DNA from: Alphaproteobacteria bacterium | Lineage (GTDB): Bacteria > Pseudomonadota > Alphaproteobacteria > Rhodobacterales > Rhodobacteraceae | NCBI GenBank assembly: GCA_030431825.1 | Contig: JAUIIJ010000022.1 | Location: 1-64,000, forward strand | Reading direction: 5' to 3' | DNA: 64,000 nucleotides | Position numbers and translations under genes: made by a program | The notes under the pieces: generated by a model | Database searches by the model: none | What the model was told of the DNA's origin: nothing | The model's input: the letters and a program-made list of their open reading frames with translations, nothing else | In this document: positions 9,410 to 17,975 of the stretch, one piece after another | Layout of the letters: each line of letters starts with the position of its first letter | Numbering within the stretch: position 1 is the first letter of the stretch

Positions 9410-9735
9410 ATAGCATTTCCACGCAGGATTGCTCTGCGTTCGGATGATATCGCGTTGAGCGGCCCCCCTATCGGGGACGCTCGTCGCTGCTGCGGTATGG
9501 ATCGCGGTGCTGGCTCTACCTAAGAGAGAGTGTCCGTTACTTTGTGTCACGCAACGGGCGAAATCTTCAAAGAAATTGCCCGAGATCCGCTGGAAACATA
9601 CTGTTTCCTGCCCCTTTGGGGTAGACACGACTCGGTCAGGCCGGGATTATCCCCGCATTGGTGCGTAAGCCTGTCGTGAGTGGTGGGCCAATTTTCAGTA
9701 GTAAAGTGTTGGCGGCTTGGGGCGTGTTGCGTACG
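9410..9735. other. Non-coding gap after the RaiA-like gene
   Basis: No convincing gene is present. There are several small hairpins. The clearest is GGAAACA/TGTTTCC around a three-base loop (9592-9608), followed at once by CCCC-TTT-GGGG (9611-9621). They may belong to the 3' end of the upstream transcript; neither has a long T run. Confidence 0.4.
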
Positions 9736-9763
9736 TTGATGTACAGGCCACACAGGTCATAAT
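9736..9763 (+). promoter_or_regulatory. Candidate sigma-70 promoter for a small RNA
   Basis: TTGATG (9736-9741) and CATAAT (9758-9763) are separated by 16 bases. This lies inside an otherwise geneless stretch on the strand opposite to the cold-shock gene. Confidence 0.35.
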
Positions 9764-9769
9764 TCTGCG

Positions 9770-9924
9770 ACTGTTTTCATGTCGCAAGTCGCCGACAAAT
9801 TTTCCGAGCGACCTCCGATGTTGCTTTTGCTGCGGTTTTCTGCGGCGGGATGAGTGCGACTGATGCCACGATTTTGCCGGTCTTGGCGCGTCCCGTGAAC
9901 ACGCCGGGACGCGGCGTTCTTTTT
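9770..9924 (+). ncRNA. Candidate small RNA convergent to the cold-shock gene
   Basis: A plausible promoter (9736-9763) and a G+C-rich hairpin followed by five T (9888-9924) bracket about 155 bases with no supported reading frame. The predicted RNA carries unpaired-looking pyrimidine words such as CGACCTCCG that could reach ribosome sites. It is convergent with the cold-shock gene and ends about ten bases short of its stop codon. This is inference from sequence signals only. Confidence 0.3.
9888..9924 (+). terminator. Rho-independent terminator, plus-strand reading
   Basis: A nine-base stem CGCGTCCCG/CGGGACGCG (9887-9895 with 9905-9913) overlaps an alternative stem ending GCGGCGTTC. The run TTTTT at 9920-9924 follows on the plus strand. 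Read from the cold-shock side there is no T run, so it fits a transcript arriving from the left. Confidence 0.5.
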
Positions 9925-9933
9925 CAGGCTGCG

Positions 9934-10140
9934 TCAGAGCGGCTTCAGGTTTGCGGCCATTTCCCGACCGTCGCGGCCTTCCTGCAGTTCATAGTCGACT
10001 TTTTGATTGTCAGCCAGGCCAGTCAGACCGGATCGTTCTACGGCCGAGATATGTACAAACACATCCTTCCCGCCGGTGTCGGGGGCGATGAAGCCGTAGC
10101 CTTTTGTCGTGTTAAACCATTTCACGGTGCCGGTTGGCAT
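9934..10140 (-). CDS. cspA: Cold-shock protein (CspA family)
   Basis: The 68-residue single cold-shock domain has both RNA-binding motifs, KGYGFI (RNP1) and VFVHIS (RNP2). It begins MPTGTVKWFNTTKGYG like other alphaproteobacterial cold-shock proteins. It acts as an RNA chaperone in the cytoplasm. The ATG at 10140 is preceded by GAAGGAGAC. Several paralogues are usual in such genomes, so the symbol names the family, not a proven orthologue. Confidence 0.93.
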   Translation of the reverse strand: MPTGTVKWFNTTKGYGFIAPDTGGKDVFVHISAVERSGLTGLADNQKVDYELQEGRDGREMAANLKPL

Positions 10141-10360
10141 TTCCCGTGTCTCCTTCTAATTTACTTTGTGCCCCGAAATCGCGGTGGCGTCCCTTGTTGC
10201 GCACGCTCCCGAGCCGTGATCGCGCCGGCCGCCCGGAACAAGTGCACGCAGAAGGAGTGTACCAACTCTTAAGATCGCACGACCCGATGAAAAATCAAGA
10301 AAAAGGCGATCTATTACGTTGGATTGACGGAAATTTGCGCATCAACAGAGGAGATGCACG

Positions 10361-10678
10361 ATGGTTCTCTATGGGCTAAAAACCTGCGATACCTGCCGCA
10401 AGGCGCTGAAATCATTGAAAGAGGCGCGCTTTGTCGATGTTCGCGGCGACGGGGTTCCGCCGGATGTTCTTGAGCGGGCAGAAGCGCAGTTCGGCGATGC
10501 GCTGCTGAACACGCGTTCGACAACCTGGCGTGGGCTCAGCGAGACGGAACGTGCACGCCCACGGCTTGATCTGCTTGTCGATCATCCGGCGCTGATGAAA
10601 CGGCCGCTGATCGAAAACGACGGCCAGTTGACGTTGGGTTGGAACGCAGACGTACAGGCGGCGCTTGGTGTGTCCTAG
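10361..10678 (+). CDS. ArsC/Spx-family small thioredoxin-fold protein
   Basis: The 105-residue protein has the N-terminal motif CDTC (Cys9, Cys12) in YGLKTCDTCRKALK and the family sequence KRPLI near residue 80. That places it in the ArsC/YffB/Spx superfamily. An AGAGGAG site precedes the ATG. True glutaredoxin-dependent arsenate reductases are longer and usually have one cysteine at this place, and no arsenic genes are near. A role in thiol redox is more likely than arsenate detoxification. Confidence 0.8.
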   Translation: MVLYGLKTCDTCRKALKSLKEARFVDVRGDGVPPDVLERAEAQFGDALLNTRSTTWRGLSETERARPRLDLLVDHPALMKRPLIENDGQLTLGWNADVQAALGVS

Positions 10679-10775
10679 GGCGGTGCCTATCCCCGGATCA
10701 CGCACAAGAGGGCCTGAATGCGCAACGCCGCCTGATCCTGGGAGCAGTCGCCGCATCCGATGGTACAATTCGCAT

Positions 10776-11324
10776 CTACGAGAGGCGGCCCATCAGCCGG
10801 TCGAGTGACAGCGGCCCTGCGCCCTTGACGACGATCACCAGCAGAACCATCACCCACAAGGTTCGCTGATCCATGATGAGGCTGCCTGACGCGGAGTCGA
10901 ACCACGCTCCAAGGGTGGTCTCATCGGTCGCGCCGTGGCCAACGATATCGGTGGCGGATTGAAGAACCACGAACCCGATCATGCCGATTGCGGCCAGGCG
11001 GCTGAGCAATCCCACGAGGATCAATGCGGGCAGGATGAATTCCGCCCAGGTGCCGAGCAGCGCCACCGCCCAATGAAAGAAACCGAGTTGCGAACTGTCA
11101 TAGCTCACCGCTTCCATCGCGCGGGGAAAGATCTGCACATAGGCACCGTCAGAGGGTGAAAATAGACCGAACACGCCGCTGCCGACCTTGGTAAGCGCCG
11201 ACTTCCAGAAATAGATCAGCAACACGGCGGCGAATACGAAACGCGCCAGGGTCGGCAGGATCAGGCCGGCATGGCGGTCAAGCCAGTCGAACACGGAATT
11301 GTGCAACGAGATCAGCGCGGTCAT
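10776..11324 (-). CDS. DoxX-family membrane protein of the bufferin operon (BufD/GigD-like)
   Basis: The 182-residue protein has about four membrane helices, including LPTLARFVFAAVLLIYFWKS and FHWAVALLGTWAEFILPALI, which is the DoxX pattern. It begins four bases after the stop of the bufC-like gene, so it is the last gene of the four-gene operon. In known gig/bufferin operons a DoxX protein often occupies this position and is thought to act in membrane redox chemistry linked to peptide maturation or copper handling. Its exact job is unproven. Confidence 0.85.
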   Translation of the reverse strand: MTALISLHNSVFDWLDRHAGLILPTLARFVFAAVLLIYFWKSALTKVGSGVFGLFSPSDGAYVQIFPRAMEAVSYDSSQLGFFHWAVALLGTWAEFILPALILVGLLSRLAAIGMIGFVVLQSATDIVGHGATDETTLGAWFDSASGSLIMDQRTLWVMVLLVIVVKGAGPLSLDRLMGRLS

Positions 11325-11328
11325 GGGC

Positions 11329-12087
11329 TCAGTCCTTGTCTTTCAGTGATGTGATTGCATTCCCGGTCAGCAGCAGGGTCAGCGGACCGGTCATGTCGAA
11401 GTCGGCGGCGTCCTGTTGCGCGAAGTCGAGGGCCTTGCCAATGCTATGGTCCTGCAAGAGAGCCTGAACCCAGGCGTGACCACCCGGCGGCAGCAAGGCC
11501 GGCAACGGATCAAATTCCGCGCGTGTTACGAGCACGTCCTGAGCGGTCGGTGTCGGTTTGGGCGCGCCGGCCCGAGTGTTGTAGCGCCAGATGTCGTAGA
11601 TCGGCCAGGGCGACCGCACGAGGCGGACGGACGGGGCGAATGTCAGCCGTGTCGCGAGCAAGTCTTCGGGGGACAGCGAAGCCAGCGACTCGGAGGCGAC
11701 CGGCGAGGCATCCGCAGCGTGATAGGCATGGCGCAGAGCAAGCTCGAGTCGCGCGATGTCGGGCAGATAACCCAGATGCGAAAGCTGCGGCAGGCTCGCG
11801 ATGAAATCCGGCAGGGCCTCGCCGTAAAACATCATCAGCGACGAACTCGGCGGATGCACCCGCACGAACATGCGCGCCATGCCATCCATGTTCTCCTTGC
11901 CGAGCAGCTTGGCGAGAACGGGAAAACCGGCGTGCAGTGCCTCGACCAGTGAAACGACCACGTTGTTGCGATAGACGTCAAAGCGCGCTCCTGCCGGGTG
12001 CCCGTCGCTGTCACGCAATCCGTCCGGCGCGGCGCGGTCGGGTGCCAGCAATGCCTGGCGGAACAGGGATTGCGACACGGTGGTCAC
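11329..12087 (-). CDS. bufC: Bufferin partner protein, DUF2063-type (BufC/GigC-like)
   Basis: The 252-residue protein has the DUF2063 N-terminal region: FRQALLAPD, FDVYRNNVVVSLVEALHAGFP, MARMFVRVHPPSS and IARLELALRHAYHA. In DUF692-family peptide pathways this partner recognises the precursor and presents it to the oxidase. It overlaps the bufB-like gene by four bases (ATG inside the end of bufB), which indicates translational coupling. Older annotations call this a putative DNA-binding domain; the neighbours argue against that role here. Confidence 0.9.
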   Translation of the reverse strand: MTTVSQSLFRQALLAPDRAAPDGLRDSDGHPAGARFDVYRNNVVVSLVEALHAGFPVLAKLLGKENMDGMARMFVRVHPPSSSLMMFYGEALPDFIASLPQLSHLGYLPDIARLELALRHAYHAADASPVASESLASLSPEDLLATRLTFAPSVRLVRSPWPIYDIWRYNTRAGAPKPTPTAQDVLVTRAEFDPLPALLPPGGHAWVQALLQDHSIGKALDFAQQDAADFDMTGPLTLLLTGNAITSLKDKD

Positions 12088-12941
12088 GCGGCGACCCGGC
12101 TGAGTGCGGCGGCGGCCCGTGCGGCTTCATCGCGCAGAACAGGCCAGTCCGGCACGTCATTGTCCCATTCGACCAGCACGGGAAGCGGTCCCGCGCACGT
12201 CAGCGTATGATCCAGCAGCGCCCAGACCGGATCGACAACGGGTTTTCCGTGGCTGTCGATCAACAGCGGCGCGCCGTATTCGTCGGTGTCTTCATCGTGG
12301 CCGCCGACATGGATTTCTCCTACCTCGGTGAGGGCGAAGGCATCGATATAGTCCTGCGGCGTGGTTTTCAGATTGGTGGCGGAAATGAAAACGTTGTTCA
12401 CGTCGAGAAGCAGACCGCAGCCCGTGCGCCGCGCCAGTTCGGCAAGGAACTCGGGTTCGGACCAGGTGCTTTCAGCAAAGGCAAGGTAGCTTGAGGGGTT
12501 CTCAAGCAGCATACGACGGCCAAGCGTGGTCTGAACCTGATCGATATGTGCGGCGACGCGGGCGAGCGTGGTATTGGTATAGGGCAGGGGGAGCAGGTCA
12601 TTCAGGAACTCGGCCCCATGCGTGGACCAGGCGAGGTGCTCGGAAAAGCTCGCCGGGTCCAACCAGCCAAGCAGGTGCTTCAGCCGTCCGAGATGATCTG
12701 TGTCCAGCGGTGCTTCGCCGCCAATCGAGAGGCCGACACCATGAACCGAGATTGGAAAACGTTCGGCCAGCGCGCGCAATTGTGCGAGGGGGCGGCCGCC
12801 GTCTCCCATGTAGTTCTCGGCGTGGATCTCGAGCCATTTGACCGGACCGGGCGCTTGGGTGATGTCCGTGAAATGTTGCGGCTTGTAGCCGACTCCGGCA
12901 CCGGCTGGCAGCGATCCGGCTTTGAATGAGGCATCCAGCAT
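12084..12941 (-). CDS. bufB: DUF692/MNIO multinuclear iron oxidase (BufB/GigB-like)
   Basis: The 285-residue TIM-barrel enzyme belongs to the multinuclear non-heme iron-dependent oxidases that modify cysteines in ribosomally made peptides. Metal-ligand stretches of the family are present in order: EIHAENYMG, HGVGLSIGG, SEHLAWSTHG, LENPSSYL, LLDVNNVFIS, EIHVGGHDED and VEWDND. It follows the small cysteine peptide gene and overlaps bufC. The predicted role is to convert core cysteines of BufA into copper-binding heterocycles in the cytoplasm before export. Confidence 0.93.
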   Translation of the reverse strand: MLDASFKAGSLPAGAGVGYKPQHFTDITQAPGPVKWLEIHAENYMGDGGRPLAQLRALAERFPISVHGVGLSIGGEAPLDTDHLGRLKHLLGWLDPASFSEHLAWSTHGAEFLNDLLPLPYTNTTLARVAAHIDQVQTTLGRRMLLENPSSYLAFAESTWSEPEFLAELARRTGCGLLLDVNNVFISATNLKTTPQDYIDAFALTEVGEIHVGGHDEDTDEYGAPLLIDSHGKPVVDPVWALLDHTLTCAGPLPVLVEWDNDVPDWPVLRDEAARAAAALSRVAA

Positions 12942-12963
12942 GGCGGTGCTTTCCCGTCGGCAG

Positions 12964-12985
12964 GACGGGCCGGTAACGGCCCGCC
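12964..12985 (-). promoter_or_regulatory. Hairpin in the bufA-bufB gap
   Basis: A nine-base stem with one G-U pair and a four-base loop lies in the 56-base gap between bufA and bufB. No T run follows in the direction of transcription. It may protect the bufA mRNA end or lower downstream expression, so that the peptide is made in excess over its enzymes. Confidence 0.4.
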
Positions 12986-12997
12986 CGGTTGTACGGC

Positions 12998-13300
12998 TTA
13001 TGCCGGCAGGTCGCGAGTCAACGCTTCGAGCGAGCCCTCGCGCGGGGTGCCGTCTGCCATTGCCGGCAGGTCCATGTCTTCGCAGGTGCCGGCGTCAACA
13101 AGCGTCCATGCGTTGCCCTGGTAATCGACAGTGGAGGTTCCGGCACATGTGGTGCCCGGACCGGCGGCACAGTCATTCTGACCGGCCAGCGCGACGCCAT
13201 AGCATTTTTCCTTGGCCTGCGCGCTGGCGGTGTTGGTGGTGGCGGCCAGCGCAGCAGCAACTGCGCCTGCAACGGCCAATGTCTTTGCGGTGTTGGACAT
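12998..13300 (-). CDS. bufA: Bufferin precursor peptide, DUF2282 family (BufA1/GigA-like)
   Basis: The 100-residue precursor has a signal peptide of about 28 residues ending TASA, followed by [18 protein letters not shown], which is typical of the family. The mature region has four cysteines at 33, 44, 52 and 73. In characterised bufferins the DUF692 enzyme turns core cysteines into thiooxazoles that chelate copper in the periplasm; that these cysteines are modified here is inference. GGGAG lies eight bases before the ATG. It is first in the operon and has its own upstream region of about 220 bases. Confidence 0.92.
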   Translation of the reverse strand: MSNTAKTLAVAGAVAAALAATTNTASAQAKEKCYGVALAGQNDCAAGPGTTCAGTSTVDYQGNAWTLVDAGTCEDMDLPAMADGTPREGSLEALTRDLPA

Positions 13301-13394
13301 GGTTGGTCTCCCTCGAATTGTTCAACATCTTCGATCTGTGATGGAAAAAAGATATGTGGTCTGCCGGGCCGCGTGAACTCACGAGCCCGTGTCT

Positions 13395-13418
13395 CACGTC
13401 CCCGTCAGGCCGTGTTAC
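13395..13418 (-). promoter_or_regulatory. Possible ECF-sigma-type promoter of the bufferin operon
   Basis: On the coding strand GTAACA (13418-13413) is followed after 14 bases by CGTG (13398-13395). This resembles the GTAAC/CG-type promoters of ECF sigma factors known to drive gig operons, although the spacing is about two bases shorter than I recall for SigF promoters. It would give a leader of about 90 bases before bufA. Confidence 0.25.
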
Positions 13419-13469
13419 GACGAACGGCAGCGCAAAGGTCCAAAATAAGGGGATATTTGTCAAATGTTT

Positions 13470-13499
13470 CAATCCGGCCCGCGATTCAGGGCCGGATTG
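13470..13499 (-). terminator. Inverted repeat after thrS
   Basis: A perfect 11-base inverted repeat, CAATCCGGCCC/GGGCCGGATTG with an eight-base loop, lies 20 bases past the thrS stop codon. The T content after the stem is low on both strands, so termination strength is uncertain. Confidence 0.55.
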
Positions 13500-13519
13500 T
13501 TTCGTGTGCGGCGCGAATA

Positions 13520-15466
13520 TTACAAAAGATCAGGCGGCGTCGCTTCGCGCGACAGGGCGCTTGTAACATCTGCCAGCGTCTGAACGCTGGTTCGCTTTTC
13601 GCCCAGGCGGCGCACGGATACGGTCCGTTCCTCGATCTCGCGGCCACCGACGGCAAGAATCACCGGGACCTTGCCGACCGAGTGTTCACGCACCTTGTAA
13701 TTGATCTTTTCGTTGCGCGTATCCGGTTCTGCGCGCACACCGGCTTTTCGCAACTCGGCGACAACGTCATGCACATATGCGTCGGCCTCGGAGGTGATTG
13801 AGGCCACGACGACCTGGCGCGGCGCAAGCCAGAAGGGCAGCTTGCCCGCGTGTTCCTCGATCAGGATACCGATGAAGCGCTCGAAGCTTCCCAGCGTCGC
13901 GCGATGCAGCATGACCGGCCGATGCTTGGCCCCGTCGGCGCCGATATAGGTCGCGTCCAAGCGTTCCGGCAGGACGAAATCCACCTGATGAGTGCCGCAT
14001 TGCCAATCGCGCCCGATCGCATCGGTCAGCACGAACTCCAGTTTGGGTCCATAAAATGCCCCTTCTCCGGGATTCAGGTCGGGCTCGATCCCGGCTGCGC
14101 GGGTGGCGGACAGCAACGCCGCCTCGGCCTTGTCCCATACCTCATCCGACCCGGAGCGCGTTTCCGGACGGTCCGAGAACTTTACGCTGATCTTCTCGAA
14201 GCCGAGGTCCTTGTAGATCTCGCTGAGAAAGCGGATGAACGCGGCGGTTTCGGACTCGATCTGATCCTCGCGGCAGAAGATATGCCCGTCGTCCTGGGTA
14301 AACCCGCGCACCCGCATGATGCCGTGCAGCGCGCCCGAAGGCTCATAGCGGTTGCAACTGCCGAATTCGGCCATGCGCAGCGGCAGGTCACGATAGGATT
14401 TCAGTCCCTGATTGAAGATCTGAACATGGCAGGGGCAGTTCATCGGCTTGAGCGCATTCACCGACTTTTCGCGCGCATGTTCCTCGTCAACCTCGACGAT
14501 GAACATGTGCTCCTGATACTTGTCCCAGTGTCCCGAGGCTTCCCACAGCTTGCGGTCCACCACTTGCGGGGTGTTGACTTCGACATAGCCGCCGGCGCGC
14601 TGCTTGCGGCGCATGTAGTCCTGCAGCGTGGTATAGACGGTCCAGCCGTTGGGATGCCAGAAAATCTGGCCCGGTGCCTCTTCCTGCATGTGAAACAGGT
14701 CCATCTCGCGGCCCAGCTTGCGATGATCGCGCTTGGCGGCCTCTTCCAGCATTGTGAGATGTGCCTTCAGTTTCTCCTTGTTCTGAAAGGCGACGCCGTA
14801 GATGCGCTGCAACATCGCGCGGTCGCTGTCGCCGCGCCAGTAGGCACCGGCAATCGACATCAGCTTGAACGCGTCGCCCGGCACCTGCCCGGTATGTTGC
14901 AGGTGCGGCCCACGACACAGATCCTGCCAATCCCCGTGCCAGTACATGCGCAGGGGTTCATCACCCGGAATCGCCTCGATCAGCTCGACCTTGTAGGGTT
15001 CGTTGTTGTCGGTGTAGTGCTTGATCGCGCGCTCGCGTTCCCAGACCTCGGTGGTCACGGGATCGCGTCTGTTGATGATCTCCTTCATCTTCTTCTCGAT
15101 CAGCCCGAGGTCCTCGGGGGTGAACGGATCCTCGCGATCGAAGTCATAATACCAGCCGTTTTCGATCACCGGGCCGATCGTGACCTTGGTGTCGGGCCAG
15201 ATTTCCTGCACGGCGCGCGCCATGATGTGAGCGAGGTCATGGCGAATCAGCTCGTTGGCCTGCACCTCGTCCTTCATCGTGTGAATCGCGATATCGGCAT
15301 CGGCGTCGATGGGCCAGGCAAGGTCCCAGTGCCGGCCATCGACCGTCGCGCTGATGGCCTTCTTGGCGAGCGAGGTGGAGATATCGGCCGCGACCTGCGC
15401 TGCCGTGATGCCGGCGTCATAGGAGCGTGCATTGCCATCGGGAAGGGTGAGAGAGATTTGGGCCAT
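13520..15466 (-). CDS. thrS: Threonine--tRNA ligase
   Basis: The 648-residue class II synthetase is full length. An N-terminal TGS domain ([14 protein letters not shown]) is followed by the editing domain with [12 protein letters not shown] and the catalytic core with the zinc-ligand region [14 protein letters not shown] and the motif 3-type [16 protein letters not shown]. The C-terminal anticodon-binding domain ends ...EATPPDLL. The ATG at 15466 has GAGGAGG seven bases upstream. It charges tRNA-Thr and clears mischarged serine. It is divergent from a lipoprotein hydrolase gene across 214 bases. Confidence 0.98.
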   Translation of the reverse strand: MAQISLTLPDGNARSYDAGITAAQVAADISTSLAKKAISATVDGRHWDLAWPIDADADIAIHTMKDEVQANELIRHDLAHIMARAVQEIWPDTKVTIGPVIENGWYYDFDREDPFTPEDLGLIEKKMKEIINRRDPVTTEVWERERAIKHYTDNNEPYKVELIEAIPGDEPLRMYWHGDWQDLCRGPHLQHTGQVPGDAFKLMSIAGAYWRGDSDRAMLQRIYGVAFQNKEKLKAHLTMLEEAAKRDHRKLGREMDLFHMQEEAPGQIFWHPNGWTVYTTLQDYMRRKQRAGGYVEVNTPQVVDRKLWEASGHWDKYQEHMFIVEVDEEHAREKSVNALKPMNCPCHVQIFNQGLKSYRDLPLRMAEFGSCNRYEPSGALHGIMRVRGFTQDDGHIFCREDQIESETAAFIRFLSEIYKDLGFEKISVKFSDRPETRSGSDEVWDKAEAALLSATRAAGIEPDLNPGEGAFYGPKLEFVLTDAIGRDWQCGTHQVDFVLPERLDATYIGADGAKHRPVMLHRATLGSFERFIGILIEEHAGKLPFWLAPRQVVVASITSEADAYVHDVVAELRKAGVRAEPDTRNEKINYKVREHSVGKVPVILAVGGREIEERTVSVRRLGEKRTSVQTLADVTSALSREATPPDLL

Positions 15467-15680
15467 CTGGGCCTCCTCGTCGGTTTGGCGCCCACTGAAC
15501 GCCCGGTTGCGGGTTATGTCTGCGGGCGCCTGTTTGGGCCGGGTCCGGGATCAAGTCAACCGTCTATTGCGCCAGATCGGGACTTGTCAGTCCGGCGGCG
15601 CCCCCCGATAATTCGCCCCCAGAACGGTTCGCGGTCGAAACGGTGCGGGCCGCTCAGGACAAGACCCGGAGAATTACACG

Positions 15681-16790
15681 ATGATCGCCACCGTTCGCGC
15701 CCTTGCAGCCCTGCTGCTCTGCATCGGGCTGTTGTCCTGCACGCGCCCACCGGATCTCATCGGGATCGACAACGTGTCCGCACCGGCCCGCGCCGTCACC
15801 GATGCCAGCCGGCAAAAGGTCTTTATCGCGACCACACGCGAGGCGACCGAAGCGATCGGGGTATTCTACTCGGGCGAGCGGGCACCCGACCTGGGGTTGT
15901 CCTCGGTTGTCGTGTCGATCCCCCCGACCCACCGCCCGGGCGTGATCGAGCGGCCGAAACGGCTGCCCCCCGATCCGCGGACAGAGTTCGCGGTGATCGA
16001 GCCCGCAGTTTATGCGAACGCAAACTCATTCGTGGCAGGGATCAATGCCGAACTGGCGCAACGCGCTCCCAAGGATCGCGACATCCTGCTGTTCGTGCAC
16101 GGCTACAACAACACCTTTACCGATTCGGTCCTGCGTATCGCGCAATTTGTCGAGGACACGAATTTCTCGGGCGTGCCGGTGTTGTTCTCCTGGGCGTCGG
16201 CGGGGAAGGCGTCACATTACGTCTATGACCTGAACAGCGCGCTGGCGGCGCGGCCACAATTGCTGAACACGGCGCGGATGATGCGGGCGACGCACGCCAA
16301 CGGGGTTGATCTCTTCGCGCATTCGATGGGCTCGCTGCTCACGGTCGAAGCGCTGGTCGAGGCAACGGTCTCGAACACGCCCTGGTCGTTCACGGGGGTG
16401 AACAATATCATGTTCGCGGCGCCGGACATCGATCTTGATCTGTTCAAGACCCAATTGCGCCGCATACGGGGGAAGACAGGGAATGTCTTTGTGTTCGTGT
16501 CGCGCGATGACCGTGCGTTGATGGTATCGCGACGGATCTCGGGCGGTGTGGACCGGGTTGGCGAGACCGATGCCGCTGAACTCTCGGCGCTTGGCGTCAC
16601 GGTCATCGACCTCAGCGAGATCGACGATTCCGCATCGGGCACGCATTCCAAGTTTGCAGGCTCTCCGGAAGTGGTTCAACTGATCGGGTCGAGCCTGGAA
16701 AAGGACAATTTCGACACCAAGGTGAAGCCTCCGACACTGGTGGAGGTGCTGAATGATGTTCCCGTGATGCAGGTGCTCGTGCCGGATTGA
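15681..16790 (+). CDS. Lipoprotein alpha/beta hydrolase, DUF900 family
   Basis: The 369-residue protein has a lipoprotein signal peptide with lipobox LLSC and lipidation at Cys20, so it is probably anchored in the membrane facing the periplasm. The hydrolase core shows LLFVHGYNNTFTDSV (oxyanion region) and LFAHSMGS with nucleophile Ser215. DUF900 hydrolases have no agreed substrate. It is convergent, ten bases apart, with a membrane protein gene. Confidence 0.85.
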   Translation: MIATVRALAALLLCIGLLSCTRPPDLIGIDNVSAPARAVTDASRQKVFIATTREATEAIGVFYSGERAPDLGLSSVVVSIPPTHRPGVIERPKRLPPDPRTEFAVIEPAVYANANSFVAGINAELAQRAPKDRDILLFVHGYNNTFTDSVLRIAQFVEDTNFSGVPVLFSWASAGKASHYVYDLNSALAARPQLLNTARMMRATHANGVDLFAHSMGSLLTVEALVEATVSNTPWSFTGVNNIMFAAPDIDLDLFKTQLRRIRGKTGNVFVFVSRDDRALMVSRRISGGVDRVGETDAAELSALGVTVIDLSEIDDSASGTHSKFAGSPEVVQLIGSSLEKDNFDTKVKPPTLVEVLNDVPVMQVLVPD

Positions 16791-16799
16791 GCCGGCGCA

Positions 16800-17819
16800 T
16801 CATGATCCTGTCTGGTCCGGTTCCGGTCGTGGAACGTCGCGCCGGATGGCCTCGGAGAAGCCGGGTTCAAGCCCGTGGGCGTTGGCGCGGCGGTCGATCC
16901 GGCCCAGGGCGCGCAGGTCGGAGAGGGAATAGCGCATGTCCAGAGCCTGCTGGTCATAGGCGTAATCGGGCAGGTAGCCGTTCGCCAGCAGGCGCCAATC
17001 CAGCGGCAGCCCGCCGCCAATGGCGCGCATCATCCGGACAACCACGGTGGTGCAGTTCGTGGTAAGCGAATTGTAGAACTCGGGCCGCTGGGCCAGCGCG
17101 TTGGCATCGCGCACATATTCGGTGAGCAACGCGCGGGCCACCTGCGGATCGGCGGCAAGGCGAAAGAGCTGCACATCTTCGTTGCGCAAATTTGACCGCA
17201 CGCCCACGACATCGCGCTCGTCCGCCGCGACGAGGATCAGCGTATTGGCCTTGAACGCATCCGCCACCGGGGAAAAGGCGCCGCCGACCTCGCGCCGGAC
17301 TTCGGCGGACCACGCAAGCTGTTCACCATCTGCAAAGCCGAAGCTGACGATGAAATGCGCCATCAGCGGACCCGCCCAGTAAGACAGGAACATGTCAACC
17401 GTCTGCAACTGGTTCAAATCATAGCTGCGGGTTTCCCAACGCGGGATCGCGTCGTCGGGCCCCTGCCAGTCGAAATTGCGCAGGTTGTCGAGGGTCAGGA
17501 TATCGCCCTCGATACGGCCGGTGACCTGCCGTGCCACGTCGGGCGACCAATTCCGTTCGGCGGGCGGGGCAATGCCATTCCACCAGAACAGCAGACCCGC
17601 CAGCGCCAGCCCGAACAGGCCAAGCGCACCGATCCTGCGCCGGCTAAAGAGCGCAACGGCGACAATCAGCCCAAACAGGGCAAATCCTGCAATCGCAATC
17701 AGCTTGTTCTGTTCGGTCAGCGGGCCGTGATACCAGAGCGCCAGCCCGCCCCAGATCGTCGCCAGCGTGACGGCCAGCAGGCATAACAGGATGGGGATGA
17801 GGCGAATGATCCTGAACAT
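16800..17819 (-). CDS. DUF4105-type membrane protein
   Basis: I start the gene at 17819, where GAGGAT precedes the ATG, giving 339 residues; an upstream start at 17843 is possible. Three membrane helices lie in the first 90 residues (ILLCLLAVTLATIWGGLALW and two more). A soluble domain follows with paired Asp/Arg-rich motifs and the conserved-looking TTNCTT segment, whose Asn-Cys pair is the likely active or structural site of DUF4105. The soluble part probably faces the periplasm. No substrate is known. Confidence 0.75.
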   Translation of the reverse strand: MFRIIRLIPILLCLLAVTLATIWGGLALWYHGPLTEQNKLIAIAGFALFGLIVAVALFSRRRIGALGLFGLALAGLLFWWNGIAPPAERNWSPDVARQVTGRIEGDILTLDNLRNFDWQGPDDAIPRWETRSYDLNQLQTVDMFLSYWAGPLMAHFIVSFGFADGEQLAWSAEVRREVGGAFSPVADAFKANTLILVAADERDVVGVRSNLRNEDVQLFRLAADPQVARALLTEYVRDANALAQRPEFYNSLTTNCTTVVVRMMRAIGGGLPLDWRLLANGYLPDYAYDQQALDMRYSLSDLRALGRIDRRANAHGLEPGFSEAIRRDVPRPEPDQTGS

Positions 17820-17975
17820 GGGCAATCCTCGATGGTTGGGCACGCATTACGTATTCCGTGACCGTCTCACAAGCGGCTTGCGATGCCGCCCGCCTCGACG
17901 CGCGGGGCCTTGCTCAATTCGGCAGTTGCAGCCGCCGCCGGGTGGTGCATGATCTGTGAAAATCCTGGAGGACAC

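Noticed and set aside
10361-10678. Arsenate reductase in an arsenic-resistance operon
   Set aside because: The motif is CDTC, the protein is short and no ars genes are near, so only a superfamily call is made.
13850-16228. A 792-codon plus-strand frame across thrS
   Set aside because: Antisense to thrS, whose product is unmistakable. The predicted protein has no recognisable domain and crosses the thrS promoter region.
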